From an uncultured Porphyromonadaceae bacterium (lineage in GTDB: Bacteria; Bacteroidota; Bacteroidia; Bacteroidales; Muribaculaceae): a stretch of 37,193 nt of DNA. Below are positions 24,120 to 31,876 of the stretch, in pieces. The notes beneath the pieces were generated by a model that saw nothing but the letters and a program-made list of their open reading frames with translations, was not told the origin of the DNA and searched no databases. The stretch's first letter is position 1. Every line of letters starts with the position of its first letter. Location of the stretch: contig CANRVB010000022.1 of the NCBI GenBank assembly GCA_947643165.1, forward strand, positions 1-37,193, written 5' to 3'. The position numbers were made by a program, and so were the translations under genes.

Positions 24120-24839
24120 CTATTCGGCCGGATGCTTGCGCCAGTATTCCTCGAGATTGGTCTGGATATTGAAATAGAAGCCTCCGAGCGAGTTACCTTC
24201 GGGATCGGTGACGGTTATATATTCGAAACACGGCTCTATGAACAGATGGTTTTTGACTGTGAGGCCCAGCGCTCCGAGAAGTATGTACTCATGCGAATTT
24301 TCTATCACATACCATGCGTTTTCCTCATCGGCTCCGGTTCCGGTCGATATTATCGCCATCAGTATCATGCGGAGTTTATAGTTCCATATATCCGCAAGAG
24401 CGGCGTTGCCACGAAGGCGCAGCGCTCCCGACATATTATACATCTCCACGAGATTGAAAGGATTGTCGGCCAGTGCGCGCGAGGCATATTTTATGATGGT
24501 GTCACATTCCGCGCCCGTCAGATTCGGACTTATCAGTAACGGCTGCTTTTGCTTGTCGCGGTAGGCCGACGGACGATATGCATCGTAGTCCTCCTGAAGC
24601 ATTGCCCCAAGATACAGACGGCGGTATTTATCAAGCGTCATGGTTGTGTCGTTTCTCTCAAACTCTTCCATGAGCCTCGGATAATAGTAGGGCGACGTGC
24701 GGTCGGTTATCTCGGCCTGTATCGAGTCAAGATCGGGCGCCTGGCGTTTTATCTGATCGAAAGATATCTGGGCGTGCGTCATCACGCTGGCTTGCATTGC
24801 CAGGGCTATGGTGAATATGGTGAGAAGAATACGTGTCAT
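24120..24839 (-). CDS. DUF4919 family exported protein
   Basis: A 239-residue protein with a signal peptide (hydrophobic residues 5-16, Thr-His-Ala before Gln-Ile-Ser). The mature part has the pattern of DUF4919 (PF16266): Y-Y-Y-P-R-L-M-E-E-F, D-T-T-M-T-L-D-K-Y-R-R-L-Y-L-G, a helical middle resembling tetratricopeptide-type helices (A-L-A-D-N-P-F-N-L-V-E-M-Y-N-M-S-G-A-L), and a C-terminal F-Y-F-N-I. The family function is unknown. Its ATG overlaps the stop of the upstream HD-domain gene by four bases (ATGA), so translation is probably coupled and the protein may serve the same process at the cell envelope. Confidence 0.85.
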   Translation of the reverse strand: MTRILLTIFTIALAMQASVMTHAQISFDQIKRQAPDLDSIQAEITDRTSPYYYPRLMEEFERNDTTMTLDKYRRLYLGAMLQEDYDAYRPSAYRDKQKQPLLISPNLTGAECDTIIKYASRALADNPFNLVEMYNMSGALRLRGNAALADIWNYKLRMILMAIISTGTGADEENAWYVIENSHEYILLGALGLTVKNHLFIEPCFEYITVTDPEGNSLGGFYFNIQTNLEEYWRKHPAE

Positions 24840-27007
24840 GATGATTGTCGTGGATCGTTAAGAGCGTTGAAATTTGACGATTCCGCGCTTCGTTTAGGCT
24901 CTGGCTCGGCTGTGGGAGCAGGAGCGGATTGCGAAGCCGGCTGTTTTTTCATTTCCGGATAAGGAATGCGTCCGTGGAACATGGTGCGCAGTCTTGCGGC
25001 AAATGTGTCTTTTATGTCGCGTACATCGCGGAACGATATCGGCGATTCGTTATGCAGGCCGTCAGATATCTGGCTGTCAATTATTTTGTTGACAAGATTG
25101 TTGATCGCTTCCGGCGAATGATCGGTGAGCGAGCGCGATGCGGCCTCCACCGCATCGGCCATCATCAGTATTGAGGTCTCGCGCGTCTGCGGATTCGGGC
25201 CCGGATAGGTGAATGCCGTAGCATCGGGTTCTTCCCCTGGATGGCTGTTACACCAGGTGGTGTAGAAGTATTTGGCTTTACCTCGGCCATGATGTTCGGA
25301 TATGAACGACCGGAGCACTGTTGGCAGCTTTGCTTTTTCAGCCCGTTTCAGCCCTTCGGTTACGTGGCCTATTACTATGCGTGCGCTCTGCAGCGGATTG
25401 AGCGCATCGTGCGGGTTCACACCATGCTGATTCTCAGTGAAGAACGCTGGATTGGCTATCTTGCCTATATCGTGGTATAGGGCGCCGGCCCTTACGAGCT
25501 GTACGTTTGCTCCGATCCTGTTGGCTGCCGCTGTAGCCAGATTGCTTACGGCCATGGAGTGCTGGAATGTACCCGGGCATTCCTCCGATAGCTCTCGCAG
25601 GAGTGGATGGTTGATATCCGACAGCTCCACAAGTGTTACCCTCGATGTGAACCCGAATAGTTTCTCGAGCAGGAACACGAGGATATAGGCGAATGAGATG
25701 AAGACAGCGTTGATCGCGAAATATCCCATGACGCGCATGAAATGATGCGATATGTCAGACCCTTGTATCAACTCGATTGCAACATACGCCAGAACATAGC
25801 TGAGAAACACGAGTACAGCCGTGCGGATCAATTCCGACCGCTTGGTCAGGCTCTTTATGGAGTTGATGGCCATAACGCCTGCGAGCCACTGTATGAATAT
25901 GAATTCAAGCGGAAAGGCAGCCACGATCGAGCAGCATAGGATTGTGACTATGTGGGTGAAAAACGCTGTGCGCGAGTCAAGAAATACAAGTAGTATTATT
26001 GGAACCATCGTAAACGGCACCAGGAACAGTCCCGACGAGAAAGCCGCACCCATTCCGAACGCGAACAGTACAAATCCCACCGACATGAGCATTATGAACG
26101 CCATTGCCCGCGGCGAATCGAAGTAGTCGCGCCTGAAAAAGAACAGGAATGCATATAGTGCCCCGAACAGCAGTAGCAGAAACAGTACTTTGCCGAGTAT
26201 CGGATAGTAGTTCTCGGTTGTTGATCCTTGGCCGCGTTCAGCGAGAAGCGCCTCGAAGTTCTGGAGCACGGTGAACGTCTCGGGTGTTATGATCTCACCC
26301 CGGTCCACTATTCGTTGTCCCTGCTGTATCATACCTTTGGCCGCCGTTGCCTTCTGATAGCTCTCGTTCAGCATTCGTTGGGTTGTGGCGGTATCGAGTA
26401 GCACATTGGGCGTGAGAAGTTCGGGCAGGCGTATGGCGGCGATAGCAGTGCGGTAGCGCTGGTCGGCCAGCACACTGTCGAGGTGCGCGTATGCGGCGCG
26501 CGCCGACAGATAGTTCGACGTGGGTATCGACACTGCGGTGTTGTCGTGTATCATCCTAACGCTGTTCAGTTTGCCCGATGTGATGTCACGGTAGGTATCG
26601 GCCGATACTATGCCCCGGTCGTATATCTTGCGTATCTCGTTGATCAGTCGGTTGCACTCGCCCGGCGACAGATTCACGTTCGGGTTGTGCTGTATCTGCG
26701 ACGCAACAGTGTTGACTGTGTTCTTGTCAGTCAGTATATTGCGGGTGTAGACAGGCTCGAAGCGGCTGTCTATGCTGTCGCGTGCATGCTGGGCGCTTAT
26801 GGAGTCAAGGGTGATTGGTATATCGAATGGGGCCGTCAGCAGAGAGTAGTTCCATGGACGGTTTACCTCATAAAGGAAATGGCTGCGGCTCTCTCGGGGC
26901 ATGCAGTAGGCCACGAGAACTATGGATATGGCCAGAATGGCCCATTTCAGCCAACTGTATGCCGAAGTGGGTATTCCGGTAGGTGATGTGCGCAGATGCT
27001 TGCTCAT
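24836..27007 (-). CDS. PgpH-like 7TM HD-domain phosphodiesterase (likely c-di-AMP)
   Basis: A 723-residue membrane protein. After one N-terminal helix (about 18-36) comes an extracytoplasmic 7TMR-HDED domain (about 45-265), then a run of membrane helices (about 270-450) and a cytosolic HD domain (about 470-650). The catalytic set is complete: Q-H483-S, H512-D513-I-G, G-H548-V, E-H572-H, and the distal Asp in M-M-A-D-A-V-E. In Listeria, PgpH with this layout breaks down c-di-AMP, so this is the likely substrate. The C-terminus is Pro/Ala-rich. It follows rel by 18 bases and overlaps the DUF4919 gene, forming a three-gene operon. The gene symbol is left empty because the substrate is inferred. 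Confidence 0.9.
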   Translation of the reverse strand: MSKHLRTSPTGIPTSAYSWLKWAILAISIVLVAYCMPRESRSHFLYEVNRPWNYSLLTAPFDIPITLDSISAQHARDSIDSRFEPVYTRNILTDKNTVNTVASQIQHNPNVNLSPGECNRLINEIRKIYDRGIVSADTYRDITSGKLNSVRMIHDNTAVSIPTSNYLSARAAYAHLDSVLADQRYRTAIAAIRLPELLTPNVLLDTATTQRMLNESYQKATAAKGMIQQGQRIVDRGEIITPETFTVLQNFEALLAERGQGSTTENYYPILGKVLFLLLLFGALYAFLFFFRRDYFDSPRAMAFIMLMSVGFVLFAFGMGAAFSSGLFLVPFTMVPIILLVFLDSRTAFFTHIVTILCCSIVAAFPLEFIFIQWLAGVMAINSIKSLTKRSELIRTAVLVFLSYVLAYVAIELIQGSDISHHFMRVMGYFAINAVFISFAYILVFLLEKLFGFTSRVTLVELSDINHPLLRELSEECPGTFQHSMAVSNLATAAANRIGANVQLVRAGALYHDIGKIANPAFFTENQHGVNPHDALNPLQSARIVIGHVTEGLKRAEKAKLPTVLRSFISEHHGRGKAKYFYTTWCNSHPGEEPDATAFTYPGPNPQTRETSILMMADAVEAASRSLTDHSPEAINNLVNKIIDSQISDGLHNESPISFRDVRDIKDTFAARLRTMFHGRIPYPEMKKQPASQSAPAPTAEPEPKRSAESSNFNALNDPRQSS

Positions 27008-27025
27008 ATTGATATCATGATTGAA

Positions 27026-29278
27026 TTATGATACACGCACGGCGTTCTTCACGCCTTTTATTTTCTTGACTTTATTGCAGAGGTCGGTCACGGTCGATGT
27101 GTCGCGTACAAGTACGGTAAGCCGACATTCAAACACCTCATGCTCTGCGGTTATGTCAAGCGAACGTATATTTATGTTGAGGTTGGTCGAGATGAGTTGG
27201 CACAGTTCCTGGAGTATGCCGTGCCGGTCTATTCCCTCTATGTGGAGTTCGGCGCGGAAGTCCTGCTGTATTACTTCCCATTTGGTGGCTATTATGCGGC
27301 CGCCGTAGCCGGCCTTCAGCACCTGGGCCTTCGGACATGACAGAGAATGCACCTCCACTTGGCCGATGTCGTTCACAAATCCCATCACGTCGTCACCCGG
27401 AATAGGTCGGCAACAGCTGGGAAATACGAAGTTCTGATCTTTTTCACCGCAATGCAGCATGTAGGTCTCCTTCATGTTGATGGATCCCGGAGCCGGTGCG
27501 GATGGCTGATCCTGGCTCTTCTTTATGCCTGGAATGCGGAATATCTTCGACAATAGGCTCTTGTCCGCCTTGGGCGATTCCTTGAGTATATAGCCATCGA
27601 GCGATATGGATCCGTCGCCGAGCCGCAGATACAGTTGTTCGCGGGTCGACACATGATAGAACGCCATCATTTTGGTTATGATCTCGTTGGTGGCGTTTAC
27701 CTGCTTGTCGGCCATGAACTCCTCAAATATCTGCTTGCCTTTGTCTATGAGAGGCTGTTGCAGACGGCGCAGGGCGGCGCGTAGACGTGTGCGGGCCTTG
27801 GCTGTGGCGAGAAACGCCATCCATTCCGGCTTGGGCGTCTGCGATTGGCTTGTGAGCACCTCCACCTGGTCGCCGCTGGCAAGACGCTGGCTCAGTGGCA
27901 CCAGCTTGTGGTTCACCTTGCCCGCTATACACTTGTTGCCCAGATGGCTGTGGAGAGCATACGCCATGTCGAGCACTGTTGACCCTGCCGGCAGTGTGAT
28001 CAGCTCTCCGGTTGGTGTGAATACCACTATCTCCGAAGCAAACAGATTGAGCTTTAGCGTGTCCAGAAAGTCTATCGCGCTTGGGTTCGGATCTTCAAGT
28101 ATATCCTTTATAGTGCGGAGCCACACGTTCAGCTCCGACTCTTCGTCGCTCTCTCCGCCGATTTTGTAGCGCCAGTGGGCGGCAAATCCTTTTTCGGCTA
28201 TCTCATCCATTCGTCTTGAACGGATCTGTACCTCTATCCAGTTGCCGTCGGGACCCATCACCGTGAGGTGAAGAGCCTGGTAGCCATTGGCTTTGGGAAC
28301 GCTGATCCAGTCGCGGGTGCGGTCCGGATGCAGCCTGTACAGGTCGGTTATCGCTGAATATATCTGCCAGCATAAGGCTTTTTCGGCTGACTGGTCCTCG
28401 CAGTCGAAAATTATCCTCATCGCATACAGGTCGTATACCTCCTCAAACGGTACATGCTTGGTCTCCATCTTGCGCCAGATGCTGTATACCGATTTGAGGC
28501 GTGCTTTGGCCTCATATTTGAAGCCCATCTTGTCAAGACTCTCCTTTATGGGCTGTGAGAAGTCGTTATACACAGCGTCGCGTCGTTCCTCGCTCTGCCG
28601 TATCAGGTCGGATATACGGGCGTATTCCGTGGGGTGCTCATACTTGAAACTGAGATCCTCCAGCTCAGTCTTGATGCTGAATAGACCCAGACGGTGAGCC
28701 AGTGGGGCATATATGTAGAGAGTCTCTCCGGCAATCTTATACTGCTTGTTTGGAGCCATCGATCCGAGCGTGCGCATATTGTGCAGCCTGTCAGCCATTT
28801 TGATCAGTACTACACGTATGTCATCGCTCATGGTCAGGAGCAGTTTGCGGAAGTTCTCAGCCTGCACTGAGGCTTTGTCACCGAATATGCCGCCTGAAAT
28901 TTTGGTCAGACCATCTACTATCTGAGCTATTTTCTTACCAAACAGTCTCTCGATATCTTCGACTGTATACTCGGTATCCTCCACTACATCATGCAGCAGC
29001 GCAGCGCATATCGAGGTGGATCCCAGACCAATCTCGCGGCTCACAATCTTGGCCACGGCTATTGGATGAAGGATATATGGCTCGCCGGAACGGCGACGTA
29101 TGCCGTCGTGCGCTTTCTTGGCAAATCTGTAGGCGCGCTCTATTATCTCTACCTTTTTGCGGTGGTTGCTGTTGAGATAGCCGTTCACAAGATCGTGAAA
29201 TTCATTCTCGATCAGGCGGTCTTCGTCGGCGGTCGAAAAGGCGCAGGCGGACACAGGTATTTGGTCAGGTTTACTCAT
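27026..29278 (-). CDS. Bifunctional (p)ppGpp synthetase/hydrolase, Rel/SpoT family
   Basis: A 750-residue cytosolic stringent-response enzyme. Domains in order: HD hydrolase with R-R-R-S-G-E-P-Y-I-L-H-P and the H96-D-V-V-E-D101 motif, synthetase with R-I-I-F-D and S-V-P-K-A-N-G-Y-Q-A-L-H plus E-V-Q-I-R-S, TGS near 395-455 (V-F-T-P-T-G-E-L-I-T-L-P), and a C-terminal ACT domain (L-H-I-E-G-I-D-R-H-G-I-L-Q-E-L). Both catalytic sites look intact, so it should make and break (p)ppGpp. ATGs at 29281 and 29278 are both possible; the earlier one at 29311 lies upstream of the -7 element. It is the first gene of an operon with the PgpH-like protein and DUF4919. Confidence 0.95.
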   Translation of the reverse strand: MSKPDQIPVSACAFSTADEDRLIENEFHDLVNGYLNSNHRKKVEIIERAYRFAKKAHDGIRRRSGEPYILHPIAVAKIVSREIGLGSTSICAALLHDVVEDTEYTVEDIERLFGKKIAQIVDGLTKISGGIFGDKASVQAENFRKLLLTMSDDIRVVLIKMADRLHNMRTLGSMAPNKQYKIAGETLYIYAPLAHRLGLFSIKTELEDLSFKYEHPTEYARISDLIRQSEERRDAVYNDFSQPIKESLDKMGFKYEAKARLKSVYSIWRKMETKHVPFEEVYDLYAMRIIFDCEDQSAEKALCWQIYSAITDLYRLHPDRTRDWISVPKANGYQALHLTVMGPDGNWIEVQIRSRRMDEIAEKGFAAHWRYKIGGESDEESELNVWLRTIKDILEDPNPSAIDFLDTLKLNLFASEIVVFTPTGELITLPAGSTVLDMAYALHSHLGNKCIAGKVNHKLVPLSQRLASGDQVEVLTSQSQTPKPEWMAFLATAKARTRLRAALRRLQQPLIDKGKQIFEEFMADKQVNATNEIITKMMAFYHVSTREQLYLRLGDGSISLDGYILKESPKADKSLLSKIFRIPGIKKSQDQPSAPAPGSINMKETYMLHCGEKDQNFVFPSCCRPIPGDDVMGFVNDIGQVEVHSLSCPKAQVLKAGYGGRIIATKWEVIQQDFRAELHIEGIDRHGILQELCQLISTNLNINIRSLDITAEHEVFECRLTVLVRDTSTVTDLCNKVKKIKGVKNAVRVS

Positions 29279-29284
29279 CATGCA

Positions 29285-29292
29285 CAAAATTA
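29285..29292 (-). promoter_or_regulatory. Candidate -7 element of the rel operon
   Basis: TAATTTTG on the minus strand ends 3-6 bases before the two possible start codons (29281, 29278). TTTG-like sequences lie 16 or 23 bases upstream, outside the usual 19-21, so the match is partial. If real, the mRNA is leaderless. Confidence 0.4.
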
Positions 29293-29333
29293 CATAAAAA
29301 CGACTATACAAAATGCAAAAAACACGAAAAGGA

Positions 29334-29365
29334 TCTGTGAATGTGGTGAAAATTATCTAAATTTG
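29334..29365 (+). promoter_or_regulatory. Candidate promoter of the aminotransferase operon
   Basis: TCTG (29334-29337, one mismatch), 20 bases, TAAATTTG (29358-29365). The ATG is at 29396, giving a leader of about 25 nt. Confidence 0.55.
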
Positions 29366-29395
29366 TGTGCGGATAAAGTCCAGTTGCCCTTACCT

Positions 29396-30589
29396 ATGAA
29401 ACAATATAATTTTGACGTATGCGCCGATCGCTCTACATCGGGCTCAATGAAGTATGACGGTCTGAAAGATTTGTTCGGACGTAGTGATTTGACTCCGTTG
29501 TGGATAGCGGATATGGATTTTGAGTGTTGTCCGGAAATCCTTGACGCTCTGAAGCGGAGGCTTGAACATCCTGTGCTGGGATATAGCATGGTGCCCGACG
29601 ACCTCAGGAATTCCATAGCTGCCTGGCTTGACCACCGTCATGGATTGTCGGTCGAACCTGCTCATCTTGCATTTGTGCCGGGTATAGTGCGCGGTATAGG
29701 TTTTGCTGTGAACTACTTCACAAGTCCCGGTGACAAGATTCTTATCCAGCCGCCCGTATATCATCCGTTCCGTCTTGTGACGGAAGGAAACGGCCGTACA
29801 GTTATCAACAATCCTCTGCTGCTTGACGATAACGGTGACTACCGCATGAATTTCGAGGAACTGGAGAGTCTCATGGCTACTGAGAAGCCCCGGATGATGA
29901 TACTGTGCAACCCTCACAATCCCGGAGGTATCCAGTGGGATGAGGATACATTGAAGCGTGTGGCTTCATTGGCCAAAAAATATGGGGTGATCGTGGTATC
30001 CGATGAGATCCACGGCGATCTGATGCTGTTCGGCAAGAAGCACATCCCGTTTGCGTCGGTGAGCGATGAGGCGGCCGAAGTGTCCGTGTCATTCGGCGCA
30101 CCCTCCAAGACCTTCAATATTGCCGGTCTGGCGTCATCGTGGATGTATGTGCCAAACCCCTCACTCCGCCGTGGCTTCTACCAATGGATGGAGGTCAATG
30201 AATTCTCCACACCCGCTTTCCCGGCGGTTATTGCTACCATAGCGGCCTACAGGCATGCGGAGCCGTGGCTCGACCAGATGTTGGCCTATGTGGAAAACAA
30301 TATTATGGAAGTGGAAGACTGGTTCGCGGCCAACCTGCCCGTGATCAAGCCGCAGCGTCCCGATTCTTCCTTCCTGATATGGCTCGACTGCCGTGCTCTC
30401 GGACTTGCTCAGAAAGATCTTGTAAAACTTTTTGTTGACGGTGCGCATCTCGCGCTCAACGACGGTACTATGTTCGGTGCTGAAGGCGAAGGCTTCATGC
30501 GTCTGAATGTAGGACACCCCAAAGCCCAGTTGATCGAGGCTCTTGAGTCTCTGAAACTGGCTGTCGAGGCTGCCGGGCTGAAGCAGTGA
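29396..30589 (+). CDS. MalY/PatB family PLP-dependent aminotransferase, likely C-S lyase
   Basis: A 397-residue PLP enzyme of fold type I. The ATG at 29396 gives the usual N-terminus (K-Q-Y-N-F-D, then P-L-W-I-A-D-M-D-F). Other motifs are C-N-P-H-N-P-G-G, V-S-D203-E-I-H-G-D-L and the PLP lysine K238 in A-P-S-K-T-F-N-I-A-G. MalY/PatB proteins cleave cystathionine or cysteine to give homocysteine or sulfide; some act as aminotransferases, so the exact reaction is not settled by sequence. It is the first gene of an operon with a glucosaminidase gene 22 bases downstream and then queF. No signal peptide. Confidence 0.9.
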   Translation: MKQYNFDVCADRSTSGSMKYDGLKDLFGRSDLTPLWIADMDFECCPEILDALKRRLEHPVLGYSMVPDDLRNSIAAWLDHRHGLSVEPAHLAFVPGIVRGIGFAVNYFTSPGDKILIQPPVYHPFRLVTEGNGRTVINNPLLLDDNGDYRMNFEELESLMATEKPRMMILCNPHNPGGIQWDEDTLKRVASLAKKYGVIVVSDEIHGDLMLFGKKHIPFASVSDEAAEVSVSFGAPSKTFNIAGLASSWMYVPNPSLRRGFYQWMEVNEFSTPAFPAVIATIAAYRHAEPWLDQMLAYVENNIMEVEDWFAANLPVIKPQRPDSSFLIWLDCRALGLAQKDLVKLFVDGAHLALNDGTMFGAEGEGFMRLNVGHPKAQLIEALESLKLAVEAAGLKQ

Positions 30590-30611
30590 GGTCTGGAATA
30601 GATAAGGATAT

Positions 30612-31283
30612 ATGACACGGTTCGCGTGGGTTATTGCACTGCTGCTTACGGTGGCGTTGTGTGTGCCGGAAAGCGTATCGGCACGTCGCAAACGTAAGAA
30701 GGCTGAGAAGGCCAAAGTTGAGACTGTGGTTCCCTCGGGATCTGCGACTCCTATACTTGGAGAGCCGCAGGTGTCGGCAGAGCGCATGTGGGAGTTTGTG
30801 ACGGCTGTCAACTCCGATTTCCCAATCGAGATTGCCCGGGCATACTATGACATAGGGCTCCGCTATGGTGTGAGGGGCGACATTGCCTTGTGCCAGTCTA
30901 TCGTGGAGACCGGTTGGTTCCGGTTTTCAGGAGGCACGGCGGTTACACCCGATCAACATAACTATTGCGGGCTTGGGGTTACCAAGCTTGGTATGAAAGG
31001 ACATAGTTTTGAGTCTGTGGAACAGGGTGTCACAGCCCAGATCCAGCATCTGTATGCCTATGCCTGTCGCGGAGCGCTCCCGGCTGGTGAGCGGTTGGTC
31101 GATCCGCGTTTCGATCTGGTGAAACGTGGAGTCGCCCCTTCATGGGAGGATCTCAACCGCAAGTGGGCCGCAAACGACCGTTACGGACAGTCTATACTGG
31201 CTCTTTTCGAACAGATGGTGAGCGGTATCCTCAAGGTAGAGGAAATAGGAATTGAAATTCCTGAAGAATATCTGAATCAATAA
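30612..31283 (+). CDS. Exported glucosaminidase (mannosyl-glycoprotein endo-beta-N-acetylglucosaminidase domain)
   Basis: A 223-residue peptidoglycan hydrolase. Residues 1-24 are a signal peptide ending Val-Ser-Ala, followed by a basic Arg/Lys-rich stretch. The glucosaminidase domain (PF01832) covers about 72-210: A-L-C-Q-S-I-V-E99-T-G-W-F with the catalytic Glu, N-Y-C-G-L-G-V and a run of helices up to D-R-Y-G-Q-S-I-L-A. It has no LysM or SH3 cell-wall binding domain, so the basic stretch or the short C-terminus may do the anchoring. It lies between the aminotransferase and queF genes with gaps of 22 and 13 bases. Confidence 0.88.
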   Translation: MTRFAWVIALLLTVALCVPESVSARRKRKKAEKAKVETVVPSGSATPILGEPQVSAERMWEFVTAVNSDFPIEIARAYYDIGLRYGVRGDIALCQSIVETGWFRFSGGTAVTPDQHNYCGLGVTKLGMKGHSFESVEQGVTAQIQHLYAYACRGALPAGERLVDPRFDLVKRGVAPSWEDLNRKWAANDRYGQSILALFEQMVSGILKVEEIGIEIPEEYLNQ

Positions 31284-31296
31284 ACAATAACAGTAT

Positions 31297-31767
31297 ATGC
31301 GAAACGAAGAAGAACTGGATGGCGTGAGTCTTCTGGGACGGTCAAAGACAGATTACCCCGACGATTATGCGCCTGAGGTGCTTGAGACATTCCCCAATAA
31401 ACATACCGGCAATGAATATCTTGTGACATTCCATTGTCCCGAGTTCACATCGCTGTGTCCTAAGACGGGTCAGCCGGATTTTGCCAAGATAATCATCAAC
31501 TATATACCCCGTCAGCGTATGGTTGAGAGCAAGTCGCTTAAGCTCTATCTGTTCAGCTTCCGCAATCATGGCGACTTTCATGAGGATTGTGTCAATATCA
31601 TCATGAAAGATCTTGTTAAGTTGATGGATCCTAAATATCTTGAAGTGACAGGTATCTTTACTCCACGCGGAGGTATAGCCATCCATCCGTTTGCCAATTA
31701 TGGCGACGCGGATCATCAGGATATGGTGAGACAGCGTTTGCTGGCTGCCTTTCCCGCATCCGTTTAG
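31297..31767 (+). CDS. queF: NADPH-dependent preQ0 reductase (7-cyano-7-deazaguanine reductase)
   Basis: A 156-residue cytosolic enzyme that reduces preQ0 to preQ1 in queuosine synthesis for tRNA. It is type I (short) QueF: T-S-L-C54-P-K-T-G-Q-P-D61 with the nucleophilic Cys and proton-donor Asp, the E77-S-K-S NADPH-binding motif, and F-H95-E96. The length fits this type. It is the last gene of its operon; other queuosine genes are not in the window. Confidence 0.96.
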   Translation: MRNEEELDGVSLLGRSKTDYPDDYAPEVLETFPNKHTGNEYLVTFHCPEFTSLCPKTGQPDFAKIIINYIPRQRMVESKSLKLYLFSFRNHGDFHEDCVNIIMKDLVKLMDPKYLEVTGIFTPRGGIAIHPFANYGDADHQDMVRQRLLAAFPASV

Positions 31768-31804
31768 ACTGTGTTTAATAAGAAATGTTAAGTGAGTAAA
31801 TTTG

Positions 31805-31837
31805 GCAAGTGGCTGGTGTCAACCACTTTGCTGATTT
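31805..31837 (+). terminator. Terminator after queF
   Basis: GCAAGTGG (31805-31812) faces CCACTTTGC (31823-31831) with a one-base bulge, followed by TGATTTT. It lies between the convergent queF and mfd genes; the T run is weak. Confidence 0.55.
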
Positions 31838-31876
31838 TACGAACGATTCTTTTTAAGTTTTGTTATTAAAACCTTC

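Noticed and set aside
28991-29395. An N-terminal extension of the aminotransferase from 28991
   Set aside because: It overlaps the rel gene on the other strand and reads as non-protein sequence; the normal family start is at 29396.
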